Shown piece after piece: positions 5,941 to 13,282 of a stretch of 13,282 bases of DNA. Every line of letters starts with the position of its first letter. Position 1 is the stretch's first letter. The stretch covers positions 1 to 13,282 of the forward strand of contig JAUVYQ010000073.1 of assembly GCA_030603035.1 (NCBI GenBank), written 5' to 3'. Position numbers and translations under genes: made by a program. This stretch comes from Phycisphaerae bacterium. GTDB lineage: Bacteria > Planctomycetota > Phycisphaerae > Sedimentisphaerales > SG8-4. A model generated the notes under the pieces. That model had not been told where the DNA came from, made no database searches, and worked only from the letters and a program-made list of their open reading frames with translations.

Positions 5941-6582
5941 TTAGAGTCGTTGATGTGGTCTTCTGGTACCGCGTGGCAATGCGCGGTAAAGTTTTGTCAC
6001 AAAGACATTCATTATCTGGAAGAAGGATTTGCCTATGAGCACTGCGGGGCCATTGACGAGCAAGCATCCAAGCGAGGATAACAAGCCGAGTTTAAGAATA
6101 GACCAGGTGTCTTCGTAAGGGTCTATTAGTAACGCCAAAATGGTGGATGCCAAAGGTAAAACAACGATGATAAGTAAGATGGCCCTTTTGACTTTTGTAA
6201 GGTTCGATTGAAAGACCGAAAGCAGGCCGACAAGCATACCTGACAAACCTGAGAAACAAATGGCGGACATTAAGAAAATAAACCAGGTTGCCTGGACGTG
6301 TCCTGCCCGGATTTCGGGTTCAGACGGTGGATTGAGAATATTGCGAATGAGGATAGGTATAGCTATGCGCATAAATAGCAGCAAGTTAAACAACAAAATG
6401 CAGATTAAGAAAATGTCGCACAGCTTTCTGATAAGTTTTCTGTGCTTAACAAAAATGGTTGCTTTTGGAGTGGCTGTGGGGGTTTTGCCCTTCATAAGAT
6501 AGACGGCGGCCATAAGAGCTGCGAATAGCGTCAACCAAAACCAGGCATTGAAGAAAATTTTTGGAAGTGTTAGTGATAACAT
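5941..6582 (-). CDS. Hypothetical five-helix membrane protein
   Basis: I do not recognise a family. The 213-residue product has about five hydrophobic segments (roughly residues 10-30, 55-80, 98-122, 132-152 and 162-182) joined by basic loops (KHRKLIRKLCD near 46-56; NLTKVKRA near 127-134) and a strongly basic tail (RALPRGTRRPHQRL). By the positive-inside rule the tail and basic loops should face the cytoplasm. It has no enzyme motif or signal peptide that I can see. GGAGAG stands six bases before the ATG. The gene sits between coaX (18 bases upstream) and the mnmE-like gene (20 bases downstream), so co-transcription is likely. A functional tie to either is not shown. Confidence 0.75.
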   Translation of the reverse strand: MLSLTLPKIFFNAWFWLTLFAALMAAVYLMKGKTPTATPKATIFVKHRKLIRKLCDIFLICILLFNLLLFMRIAIPILIRNILNPPSEPEIRAGHVQATWFIFLMSAICFSGLSGMLVGLLSVFQSNLTKVKRAILLIIVVLPLASTILALLIDPYEDTWSILKLGLLSSLGCLLVNGPAVLIGKSFFQIMNVFVTKLYRALPRGTRRPHQRL

Positions 6583-6600
6583 CGGGTCTCTCCGAACAGC

Positions 6601-7389
6601 TTATCCCATTTTTTCTTCTATGTATTTTCGGTAGGCTAAGACGATGCCTTTGACGACGAGGTTAGGCACGAAGGAGTCTATGAAATTACAATCGTCCTTT
6701 ATGGTTTTGGCGCCGGCGCCGGTAATGACCGTTTGGGGCCATTTGTCGATTTTTTCTGCGTAACGCCTGATGACCTCCTCTAATGTTCCGAGGGCAGAAT
6801 AATACAGTCCGCAGTTTATGGCCTCGGCTGTATTTTTGCCGTACGGTTCCTTTGGTCTGATGACTTTGATGCCTGGCAGTTGGGCGGTATTTTCTTTCAA
6901 GGCCAGTGCGCTGATTTTGAAACCCGGGCAGATGACGCCGCCAAGAAAGACTCCCTTTTTATCGACCAGGTCGATGGTAACGGCGGTGCCGAAATCCGCT
7001 ACTACTACCGCATCCTCGGTGACATCATAGGCGGCTGCTGCTGAGACTATCCTGTCTGTGCCGACTTTGTCCGGTTCATCCACCCAGAGAGTCATCGGCA
7101 GGGGTATGTCTTTGCCTATGATATAAACCTTTTCGCCGAGGTTGTCCTTTACGATTTGGCGGATGAGTTTGGTCCAGGCGGGTTTGACGCTGCTGACGAC
7201 GATTACGCCGTTGCGTTTTTTTTCTTTCGAGCTTTCGAGGATTGGGATTTTTTGCCAGGTGGATTTGAAACAATCTGTCAGCTTTTTGTGGGACCGGCCC
7301 GGGATGGATTTGATAAATTCTTCTTCGTCTTTAAGGAATAGCCCGATTGTGATATTTGTATTGCCGATATCTACTGCGATTATGTTCAT
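6601..7389 (-). CDS. coaX: Type III pantothenate kinase CoaX
   Basis: CoaX phosphorylates pantothenate to 4'-phosphopantothenate, the first step of coenzyme A synthesis. It belongs to the ASKHA fold and, unlike CoaA, needs a monovalent cation and escapes CoA feedback. The 262-residue protein has the expected motifs: the N-terminal phosphate loop VDIGNTN (6-12), the pantothenate and catalytic region PDKVGTDR (106-113) with Asp112 as likely base, the second phosphate motif DFGTAVTID (132-140), and GGVICPG (150-156). Length and motif spacing are normal for the family, and no frameshift is seen. The ATG at 7389 lies 26 bases after the upstream membrane protein gene, with only a weak ribosome binding site. 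No fused or adjacent birA, a common coaX partner, is present. Confidence 0.96.
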   Translation of the reverse strand: MNIIAVDIGNTNITIGLFLKDEEEFIKSIPGRSHKKLTDCFKSTWQKIPILESSKEKKRNGVIVVSSVKPAWTKLIRQIVKDNLGEKVYIIGKDIPLPMTLWVDEPDKVGTDRIVSAAAAYDVTEDAVVVADFGTAVTIDLVDKKGVFLGGVICPGFKISALALKENTAQLPGIKVIRPKEPYGKNTAEAINCGLYYSALGTLEEVIRRYAEKIDKWPQTVITGAGAKTIKDDCNFIDSFVPNLVVKGIVLAYRKYIEEKMG

Positions 7390-7415
7390 AATTTGTCTTC
7401 GTATCCCGTAATAAA

Positions 7416-7889
7416 TCAGGCGCTGACGCGCCGGTTATCTTTTTTAATCTGGAGAAACAGCACTAGCCAAAACCAAAAAATTACCTGGCAGGGTATTATA
7501 GCAGTGATTACACTCCTCTGGATATTCTTGGTTATGACGGAACCTTCAAGAGTCAGCAGGTACTCTATGCCGAGAGTATCGCATTGCACATAGATGAGGA
7601 ACGAAACAATCGTGCATACAATAACGCCCACAGATGAAAATACTATGGCATATATCCAGGTCCAGGTACCCCTGCGTACTGATATAAGACTTAAAAACAA
7701 ACCGAGCACCAGACTTATTGCGCTGATACTGAAAGCCATGATAACAACAGTCTGGAACCCGTCAGGTGAATAGCTTACACGAAGCAGACGATCAGACAGG
7801 CGAACACTGATATATGATAGAGGCAGACTAAATATATACAGAATAGGAATGATGGTTACTATAATCGCGAATAGCTTTGATTTTTTCAC
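7416..7889 (-). CDS. Hypothetical four-helix membrane protein
   Basis: I do not recognise a family. The 157-residue product has four likely transmembrane segments (about residues 7-28, 46-70, 77-100 and 126-148), a short periplasmic-type loop after the first, and a basic C-terminal tail (KKDNRRVSA). The start codon is GTG (7887-7889). It is preceded by a long A-run but no Shine-Dalgarno sequence, so the exact start is uncertain, although the N-terminal KKSK just before the first helix fits a normal inside-anchored start. It is the first gene of the run leading to coaX (26 bases further). It shows no evident sequence similarity to the other membrane protein of the run at 5941-6582. Confidence 0.65.
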   Translation of the reverse strand: MKKSKLFAIIVTIIPILYIFSLPLSYISVRLSDRLLRVSYSPDGFQTVVIMAFSISAISLVLGLFLSLISVRRGTWTWIYAIVFSSVGVIVCTIVSFLIYVQCDTLGIEYLLTLEGSVITKNIQRSVITAIIPCQVIFWFWLVLFLQIKKDNRRVSA

Positions 7890-7926
7890 AGTTTTTTTTT
7901 AATAAAACGCAGTCGATTTCTTACAA

Positions 7927-7956
7927 ATATCATGATTCAGCACAGAAGTTCGTCAA
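7927..7956 (-). promoter_or_regulatory. Weak candidate promoter of the coaX run
   Basis: On the minus strand TTGACG (7951-7956) overlaps the stop codon of the HEPN gene and is followed after 18 bases by TGATAT (7927-7932), only a three-of-six -10 match. It is the only plausible start signal in the 63-base gap before the membrane protein gene. Confidence 0.25.
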
Positions 7957-8345
7957 GGCTGCTGAAGCAAGGATTTAATAACACGCAGGAAGCTCTCTGC
8001 AACTTGGACAGCTCTTTCTGCGTCTTGCTGCGACACGTGGATTGTAACTCCATAATCACCCACATTGCGTAATTCAAAAAGCCAGTTTAACTCCTTGCCC
8101 TGCTCCTTATCCAACTTGCCGGTCTTAACCAGCCGCTGATGTATCGAAGCGATAACCCCGCTATGCTTGCTGAATTCCAGCCCTTCATCCAGCAGTACAG
8201 CGGTTGCAGCATAAAACGCCGCATAATATGCACGCGAAGCCGCAAAATCATAGAAACCACTCACCGCCAATTCTGTGGCTGCCTGAATGGACTTCTCCGC
8301 TCGCTCAAGATTGGCGGCTATCTCTCGTTCATATTCCGGCTTCAC
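7953..8345 (-). CDS. HEPN-domain protein, putative toxin of an MNT-HEPN pair
   Basis: The 130-residue, mostly helical protein has the HEPN pattern: an N-terminal helix (EREIAANLERAEKSIQAA), the segment FYDFAASRAYYAAFYAA (31-47), and a late helix with ELRNVGDYG. HEPN toxins are typically ribonucleases using R-x4-6-H. Here the motif reads R93-N-V-G-D-Y98, with tyrosine at the expected histidine position, as is common in this HEPN subgroup, so ribonuclease activity is not assured. The GTG start overlaps the stop of the upstream MNT gene by four bases (GTGA), with AAGGA upstream, indicating coupled translation. MNT-HEPN pairs act as type II or type VII toxin-antitoxin systems in which MNT blocks or AMPylates HEPN. 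Both genes look intact. Confidence 0.85.
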   Translation of the reverse strand: MKPEYEREIAANLERAEKSIQAATELAVSGFYDFAASRAYYAAFYAATAVLLDEGLEFSKHSGVIASIHQRLVKTGKLDKEQGKELNWLFELRNVGDYGVTIHVSQQDAERAVQVAESFLRVIKSLLQQP

Positions 8346-8656
8346 AGCAATATTCCTTCCCGCTTGGCGTTTCGGTAGAGTTGAATACTGCCATTCTCAA
8401 AATCATCGACAGCAGCAGGCTTAGCTGAAATGAGTCGGTCTGTGTCGAGTTGAATCGGATAGAGTAAGTCTATAATTCGACGCAGCTCCTGAAAGTAATC
8501 AAAGGGTTTGCTCAGCAAAACGAGCAGATCAATGTCACTGGCTAAGCTGGCTTGGTCGCGCGCAACAGAACCGTACAGAACCAGACCCTTGAAACGTGAG
8601 CCATAATGACTTTCAAGGGCAGTTCGACAATTCCGGACTAATTCCATTATTGCCAT
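8342..8656 (-). CDS. MNT nucleotidyltransferase, putative antitoxin of an MNT-HEPN pair
   Basis: The 104-residue product carries the minimal nucleotidyltransferase signature YGSVARDQASLASDIDLLV: G29-S30 and the metal-binding D41-x-D43. In MNT-HEPN modules this protein is the antitoxin, in studied cases adding AMP groups to the HEPN tyrosine of the R-x4-6-Y/H motif. The partner here has exactly such a tyrosine (Y98), although whether it is modified is inference. The ATG at 8656 has GGAG six bases upstream. A second in-frame ATG three codons later is less well placed. A good promoter overlaps the end of obg, making the pair an independent unit inserted between obg and the coaX run. Confidence 0.88.
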   Translation of the reverse strand: MAIMELVRNCRTALESHYGSRFKGLVLYGSVARDQASLASDIDLLVLLSKPFDYFQELRRIIDLLYPIQLDTDRLISAKPAAVDDFENGSIQLYRNAKREGILL

Positions 8657-8737
8657 CTGAAACTCCGTATTTTCTTCGCTTACAATGGGTTTTCTAACAT
8701 GTATTCGACAGCAATTCTACGGTCTATTCGCGCCAGC

Positions 8738-10127
<1,390 letters not shown>

Positions 10128-10182
10128 AGGTAACTACCTCTAATTTTAACACGAACCTAACGTTACCGGTTCATTAAACACA

Positions 10183-10211
10183 ATTTTAACTGTTTTGTCT
10201 GGTATTGTCCA
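10183..10211 (-). promoter_or_regulatory. Promoter of rpmA
   Basis: On the minus strand TGGACA (10206-10211), a 17-base spacer and TAAAAT (10183-10188) give a good sigma70-type promoter in the 125-base gap upstream of rpmA. Its presence fits the absence of rplU as an operon leader. A second TAAAAT-like box lies closer to the gene near 10143-10148, without a clear -35 partner. Confidence 0.5.
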
Positions 10212-10252
10212 GAAAATTTTAAAAATCTCGATTTAGAACTGTGTTTTAGCCA

Positions 10253-10594
10253 TTATTCGGCCTGCAATATGGCTTTCATTGAGTCTAACGAAAGCATGCC
10301 CGCTGTAGCCAGCTTTATTTTGCCTTCGGGGTTGATAAAGAAACTGCAAGGTATGCCCGCGGTGTGGAAGATTCTCATAACTCCGAACGGGTTGGGCATA
10401 TTGCGCTGTTCGAGGAGCATCGTATAGTTCATTTTTTTGTCTGCAGCAAACTTTTTCACCAAATCCGGTTTCTCGTTTGATATGGCCAGAATTGCTAATT
10501 TGTCCTCACCGATGGTTTTTCGTAGTTCGATTAGGTGGGGGATCTCCGGTATGCAGACTGAGCAGCGGTTAGAGAATAAGTCCACATTATTCAA
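10253..10594 (-). CDS. TlpA/redoxin-like protein, N-terminally shortened
   Basis: The 113-residue product is a thioredoxin-fold redoxin of the TlpA/ResA type. It shows C11-S-V-C14 followed by IPEIPHL, a later strand (KLAILAISN), the cis-proline segment GIPCSFFINPEGK (80-92) and a final helix. Such proteins reduce or transfer disulfides, usually outside the cytoplasm. The residue before the first Cys is Arg rather than Trp. The start is unusual: TTG at 10592-10594 overlapping the end of the upstream thioredoxin gene by eight bases, with a stop two codons before it in the same frame. The domain normally has 20-30 more residues before the Cys-x-x-Cys, with a signal or anchor. None is seen, so it is either translationally coupled and truncated, or joined to the upstream gene in the intact state. 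Confidence 0.65.
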   Translation of the reverse strand: MNNVDLFSNRCSVCIPEIPHLIELRKTIGEDKLAILAISNEKPDLVKKFAADKKMNYTMLLEQRNMPNPFGVMRIFHTAGIPCSFFINPEGKIKLATAGMLSLDSMKAILQAE

Positions 10595-11147
10595 CTTTCA
10601 ACACTTCCTTTATTGCTTTTTTCAGTGTTTTTTTTGGTAAGGCCCCTATTGCCATTTGTGGTTTGTCATTTAGCGGTACAAAAAGCATGCTGGGGATGCT
10701 CTGAATGCCGAAAGCGGCCGCTAATTCCTGTTGAGCTTGTGTGTCTACTCTGTAAATATTGAGCTTACCTTGGTATTCTTGAGCAAGTTCTTGTAAAATA
10801 GGTTCTACCATTTTGCACGGCGCACACCAATCCGCATAAAAGTCAATGATGCAGGGCAGTTTGCCTTCAAACTTCCATTCTTTATTTTGCTCATAGTTAA
10901 AAACTTTTTGTAAAAAGCTGTCTTTCGTTAAGGATTCCACGAGACCAATCCCATTTAAACCTCCCTTTGAGCCGGTTGTAATTCCGGTATCTGGTCTCGC
11001 AGGTTTAGCGGGGCTCCCACCGATGGGTTCAGATTGGGTGGGTTCGGCAGGTTGCTTTTTACATCCTGTCACCATCACTGCTGCGGTGAGTACAATTACA
11101 GAAACGACCGCCAGCGATATGCCGGTTTGTTTGTTTTTCTCGGACAT
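10587..11147 (-). CDS. Thioredoxin-domain lipoprotein
   Basis: The 186-residue product starts with a signal sequence (SLAVVSVIVLTAAVMV, 11-26) ending in a lipobox-like V-T-G-C, so Cys29 would be lipidated and the protein membrane-anchored. A flexible proline- and glycine-rich linker (30-66) leads to a thioredoxin domain with DFYADWCAPCK (102-112; Cys108 and Cys111) and the cis-proline region QSIPSMLF (149-156). It is likely a periplasmic thiol-disulfide reductase or cytochrome-maturation type protein; the exact partner is unknown. AGGAG lies ten bases before the ATG, a slightly long spacing. The gene overlaps the next redoxin gene by eight bases on the same strand, so the two probably work together in envelope redox reactions. 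Confidence 0.88.
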   Translation of the reverse strand: MSEKNKQTGISLAVVSVIVLTAAVMVTGCKKQPAEPTQSEPIGGSPAKPARPDTGITTGSKGGLNGIGLVESLTKDSFLQKVFNYEQNKEWKFEGKLPCIIDFYADWCAPCKMVEPILQELAQEYQGKLNIYRVDTQAQQELAAAFGIQSIPSMLFVPLNDKPQMAIGALPKKTLKKAIKEVLKVE

Positions 11148-11170
11148 TTTTATATTACTCCTGCGAAATT

Positions 11171-11201
11171 GCCCCTGGGCCTGCGGCCTCGCATCAGGGG
11201 C
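11171..11201. repeat. GC-rich stem-loop in the leader of the thioredoxin gene
   Basis: GCCCCTG (11171-11177) and CAGGGGC (11195-11201) are perfect 7-base arms. Inside, on the minus strand, TGCG-AGGC-CGCA forms a second short stem. The element sits within the predicted mRNA leader close to the start point. It lacks a T-run and is not a terminator. It could be an attenuator-like structure or a dispersed palindromic repeat. Confidence 0.45.
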
Positions 11202-11217
11202 AGGCCGTTTAACTACA

Positions 11218-11246
11218 ACTCTACATTATTTTTACGGCAATATCAA
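11218..11246 (-). promoter_or_regulatory. Candidate promoter of the thioredoxin-redoxin pair
   Basis: On the minus strand TTGATA (11241-11246), a 17-base spacer and TAGAGT (11218-11223, four of six to consensus) precede the gene. Expected initiation is near 11211, just ahead of the GC-rich stem-loop. Confidence 0.35.
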
Positions 11247-11324
11247 AACCAAAGTTCATAAATTTATGATTTTGAGCGGCCGCCGTAAGGCGTCCCCAAG
11301 CGGAAAATACGAGGGACATCTTTT

Positions 11325-11353
11325 TTGACCTGTACTTCCAGTGGCGGTATAAT
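11325..11353 (+). promoter_or_regulatory. Strong promoter of the collapsed esterase gene
   Basis: TTGACC (11325-11330), a 17-base spacer and a perfect TATAAT (11348-11353) precede the gene. The predicted start near 11360 falls inside the heptad tract at 11355-11382. The leader to the ATG at 11425 is about 65 bases. Confidence 0.65.
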
Positions 11354-11354
11354 C

Positions 11355-11382
11355 CGTGGTTCGTGGTTCGAGTCACGCATCA
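11355..11382. repeat. Short heptad tract, CGTGGTT type
   Basis: Two exact CGTGGTT units (11355 and 11362) are followed in register by CGAGTCA (11369) and CGCATCA (11376). All four 7-base units begin with CG. The tract follows the -10 box directly and lies in the predicted leader of the esterase gene. Confidence 0.55.
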
Positions 11383-11424
11383 CTATTCATGAATAATGTG
11401 TTGTTGATTTTGGGGAGTTCAGAG

Positions 11425-12075
11425 ATGAGTTATAAGAGAATCGCCTTTGGTGAACGAGTTGTTTTAATCCTTTCTTTTGTTTTGTTGTTGGTGAACGCCG
11501 GCGCAGCCTTCGCTGACGTTAAGCTGCCGGCGGTGATAAGTGATAATATGGTTCTGCAGCGAGGGATGAAAGTGCCGATTTGGGGCTGGTCCGAGCCGGG
11601 CGAGAAGATTTTCATCAGCGTTACTTGGCAAAGCATGGGATACGGAGCCAGAGCAGGAAATGATGGCAAATGGATGGTCAAGCTTTTTCATAGTACCGCT
11701 GGGGGACCTTTTGAAATAACTATAGTCGGAAAAAATACAATTAAGATTGAGAACGTTGTTGTCGGGGAAGTCTGGGTCTGCTCGGGCCAATCGAATATGC
11801 AGTGGCCGGTTACACGGTCAGCTAACGCTGAGCAGGCAATCGCCGCGGCCGACCACAAATTCGTTTGGGCCGATGCAAAAATCGATGGCGATACAGTTGT
11901 GGTTAGTAGTGACAAAGTTTCCGAGCCCCGCCCTTCGGAAGGGCTGGGCGAGCCGGTTGCTGCGCGGTACGGCTGGGCGAACAACCCTGTATGCAATCTC
12001 TACAACAAAGAAGGCCTGCCGGCTTCGCCGTTCCGCACGGATGACCGGCCGGGTATCACGGTCGGCAAAAAGTAA
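11425..12075 (+). pseudogene. Sialate O-acetylesterase-like gene with a large internal in-frame deletion
   Basis: The ATG at 11425 is chosen because GGGGAG precedes it by seven bases and a signal peptide follows (residues 11-30, cleavage after A-F-A). The 216-residue product then shows the family's N-terminal part, DVKLPAVISDNMVLQRG and PIWGWSEPGE, and the serine block CSGQSNMQWP with Ser123 as expected nucleophile. Directly after ANAEQAIAAAD (about residue 143) it jumps to HKFVWADAKIDGD and the normal family C-terminus (GWANNPVCNLYN, LPASPFRTDD). Full-length sialate O-acetylesterases are about 450-650 residues, so roughly 300 central residues, including the D-x-x-H block, are missing without loss of frame. 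Activity is very unlikely. A 27-base palindromic insertion lies at residues 169-177. Signal, promoter and ribosome binding site are intact, so a short secreted protein could still be made. Confidence 0.75.
11922..11954. repeat. Palindromic 27-base in-frame insertion inside the esterase remnant
   Basis: An imperfect palindrome (11925-11949) pairs GCCC with GGGC and GCCCTT with AAGGGC around CGG, with one C-T mismatch. It is bracketed by 6-base direct repeats CGAGCC (11922-11927 and 11949-11954). The insertion adds nine codons (PRPSEGLGE) between S-E and P-V-A-A-R-Y, where family members normally run S-x-P-V-A-x-R-Y without a gap. The structure resembles small palindromic elements that settle in coding regions. 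Confidence 0.6.
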
Positions 12076-12176
12076 GCCCCCCGAATCGGTATACATAAGA
12101 GCACAAGAGCAAAAGTAAGTTTTGCATTTGTGACTTATGCACTCATAACTTCTGCTGTGGGGATATTGAAAATCAT

Positions 12177-12204
12177 TTGACAAAACAGATTTTAAGATTA
12201 GCAT
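12177..12204 (+). promoter_or_regulatory. Candidate promoter of the antiporter gene
   Basis: A perfect TTGACA (12177-12182), a 16-base spacer and TAGCAT (12199-12204, four of six) lie in the 189-base gap upstream of the antiporter gene. The predicted start near 12211 coincides with the beginning of the third heptad tract. Confidence 0.4.
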
Positions 12205-12209
12205 AAATT

Positions 12210-12272
12210 CGTGAAGTGTATCTCGTGAATCGAGATGCGAGATACGAACAATGAGATACGAGATATGATTTA
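12210..12272. repeat. Heptad tract, CGAGATA type, running into the antiporter start
   Basis: Nine consecutive 7-base units run from 12210 to 12272. Every unit has G at position 2 and C or T at position 1. Units at 12238 and 12259 are CGAGATA; units at 12231 and 12252 differ from it by one base each. The remaining units are more diverged. The tract spans the predicted leader and covers the ATG at 12265-12267. Confidence 0.7.
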
Positions 12273-13282
12273 TTCATTTGTTAGTGCGAATACTGAGATT
12301 TCTGGTCATTTGAATTTGGTCCTGTTATTCGGGCTGGTTGTTTTGGGCGGCACGCTTGGTGAGCGGCTCTTTCAAAAGCTTCATATTCCGCAGGTTGTCG
12401 GCTGTATTATGGTAGGGATAATTCTGGGCGATGTTCTTGATGTGATAACCCCCGAAAAAATTGAAGCTCTCAGGCCCTTTACAATGTTTGCTCTGGGTGT
12501 CATAGGGTTTATGATTGGGTCGGAGCTGCGAAGTGATGTCTTTAAGAAGTATGGAAGGCAATTTTTCATCATTCTTTTCTCCCAGGGTGTAGGTGCTTTT
12601 TTATTAGTGGCGGTTTGCACCTCGGTGGCGGCCTGGCTCATTATGGGTGAGCTGTCGACTTCAATTGCGATGGGACTTGTGCTTGGCGCCATTGCTTCAG
12701 CTACCGCCCCGGCAGCGACAGTAAATGTTTTGTGGGAGTATAAGACAAGGGGACCACTTACGGCGGCGATTCTTGCTATTGTTGCACTGGACGATGCTCT
12801 GGCACTGCTGCTTTACCGCGGCGCAGCTACAGGAGCTAAAGCACTAATGGGCACAGCAGGCGGCTCAATTCTGGGCACTACACTTTTACTGTTGGGCGAA
12901 ATCGTCGGTGCAATACTGCTGGGCTTTTTGGCTGGGGTGCTGCTCTATTTTCTCTTAAAATTCGTCAGGGCCGACGATAAGGTCCTGGCATTCTCGATTG
13001 GCTGCCTTTTGTTTGTTGTTGGCATCTCAATAATAGCGGATATGGGGCCGATTTTGCCCGCTATGGTACTGGGTGCAACTATGGCCAATCTGGCGCCGCG
13101 CCAGAGCAAGGGCGTTTTTAAGCTCGTCGAAAGATTTTCGCCGCCTATTTACATTTCCTTTTTTGTGCTTGCGGGTGCCCATATTCAGTTTGGCAGGATA
13201 GGTTCGCAAATAGTTATTATTATGATAATAGTTTTTACGCTTTTCAGGATAGTGGGTAAGGTGGTGGGCTGCTGGTTTGGTG
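12265..13282 (+). CDS. CPA2-type cation/proton antiporter, partial (N-terminal 339 residues)
   Basis: The frame stays open to the window edge, so the C-terminus is missing. The visible 339 residues form a string of hydrophobic helices typical of the monovalent cation:proton antiporter 2 family (KefB/NapA-like). Features include FGLVVLGGTLGERLFQKLHIPQVVG (22-46), the unwound-helix motif ATAPAATVN (146-154), and the paired aspartates ALDDAL (174-179; Asp176 and Asp177), which in studied members bind the cation and protons. A two-aspartate motif suggests electrogenic Na+/H+ exchange, but substrate cannot be read from sequence. A later segment, ADMGPILPAMVLGA (258-271), also fits. The ATG at 12265 lies within a heptad repeat with no clear Shine-Dalgarno sequence, so the start is uncertain by a few codons. 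A RCK/TrkA-N domain may follow beyond the edge. Confidence 0.9.
   Translation, partial: MIYSFVSANTEISGHLNLVLLFGLVVLGGTLGERLFQKLHIPQVVGCIMVGIILGDVLDVITPEKIEALRPFTMFALGVIGFMIGSELRSDVFKKYGRQFFIILFSQGVGAFLLVAVCTSVAAWLIMGELSTSIAMGLVLGAIASATAPAATVNVLWEYKTRGPLTAAILAIVALDDALALLLYRGAATGAKALMGTAGGSILGTTLLLLGEIVGAILLGFLAGVLLYFLLKFVRADDKVLAFSIGCLLFVVGISIIADMGPILPAMVLGATMANLAPRQSKGVFKLVERFSPPIYISFFVLAGAHIQFGRIGSQIVIIMIIVFTLFRIVGKVVGCWFG

Noticed and set aside
7429..7442. GGCGC/GCGCC hairpin near the end of the membrane protein gene as a terminator before coaX
   Set aside because: The stem is 5 bp, lies within codons and has no T-run in the minus-strand direction; the 26-base spacing favours co-transcription.
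11281..11292. CGCC-GTAA-GGCG hairpin as a terminator or RNA element
   Set aside because: The stem is short, no T-run follows, and it lies between divergent promoters; nothing else supports a function.
12210..12272. CRISPR-like array
   Set aside because: The units are 7 bases, tandem and without spacers, and no cas gene is present.
12325..12692. Minus-strand open frames inside the antiporter gene
   Set aside because: They lie opposite an unbroken antiporter frame with clear family motifs.

Overview
The window looks like a bacterial chromosome of roughly even base composition. It carries housekeeping genes (mutS, an mnmE-like GTPase gene, coaX, obg, rpmA), mostly on the minus strand, interrupted by small toxin-antitoxin-like modules. 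My best guess for the source is a Planctomycetota (Phycisphaerae-like) or related PVC-group genome. This rests only on protein flavour: a shortened MnmE, a secreted sialate O-acetylesterase-type protein, and rpmA without rplU just upstream. It is an inference, not a demonstrated assignment.

Layout, left to right. Positions 1-177 hold the start of a minus-strand MNT nucleotidyltransferase cut by the window edge. mutS (247-2871, minus) is complete and may be transcribed without a leader. Positions 2965-3829 carry two plus-strand HicB-type antitoxin genes, each with a good sigma70-type promoter and each followed by a wrecked hicA toxin: the first by a one-base insertion, the second by early truncation. 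Convergent to these, 3872-4595 encodes a three-gene minus-strand operon (DUF4160, DUF2442, and a 60-residue YDFSKG-type protein). Then comes a minus-strand run with 18-26 base spacers: a 4-helix membrane protein, coaX, a 5-helix membrane protein, and an MnmE-like GTPase lacking the C-terminal catalytic motif (4742-7889). Upstream of it lie an intact MNT-HEPN pair (7953-8656), obg (8764-9792), a symmetric terminator, rpmA (9894-10127), and two overlapping thioredoxin-fold genes (10253-11147). On the plus strand at the right are a collapsed sialate O-acetylesterase gene (11425-12075) and the first 339 codons of a CPA2-type cation/proton antiporter.

Together the genes cover mismatch repair, tRNA modification, CoA synthesis (first step), ribosome assembly (L27 and Obg) and envelope thiol-redox work. 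The accessory content is dominated by toxin-antitoxin-like modules at different stages of decay. The least expected structural signal is a set of three short tracts with a 7-base period, each unit beginning mostly with CG, lying immediately upstream of obg, the esterase gene and the antiporter gene. I see no complete mobile element, CRISPR array, rRNA or tRNA gene. No stretch longer than 300 bases lacks a gene; the largest gap (11148-11424) holds two divergent promoters, hairpins and a heptad tract.
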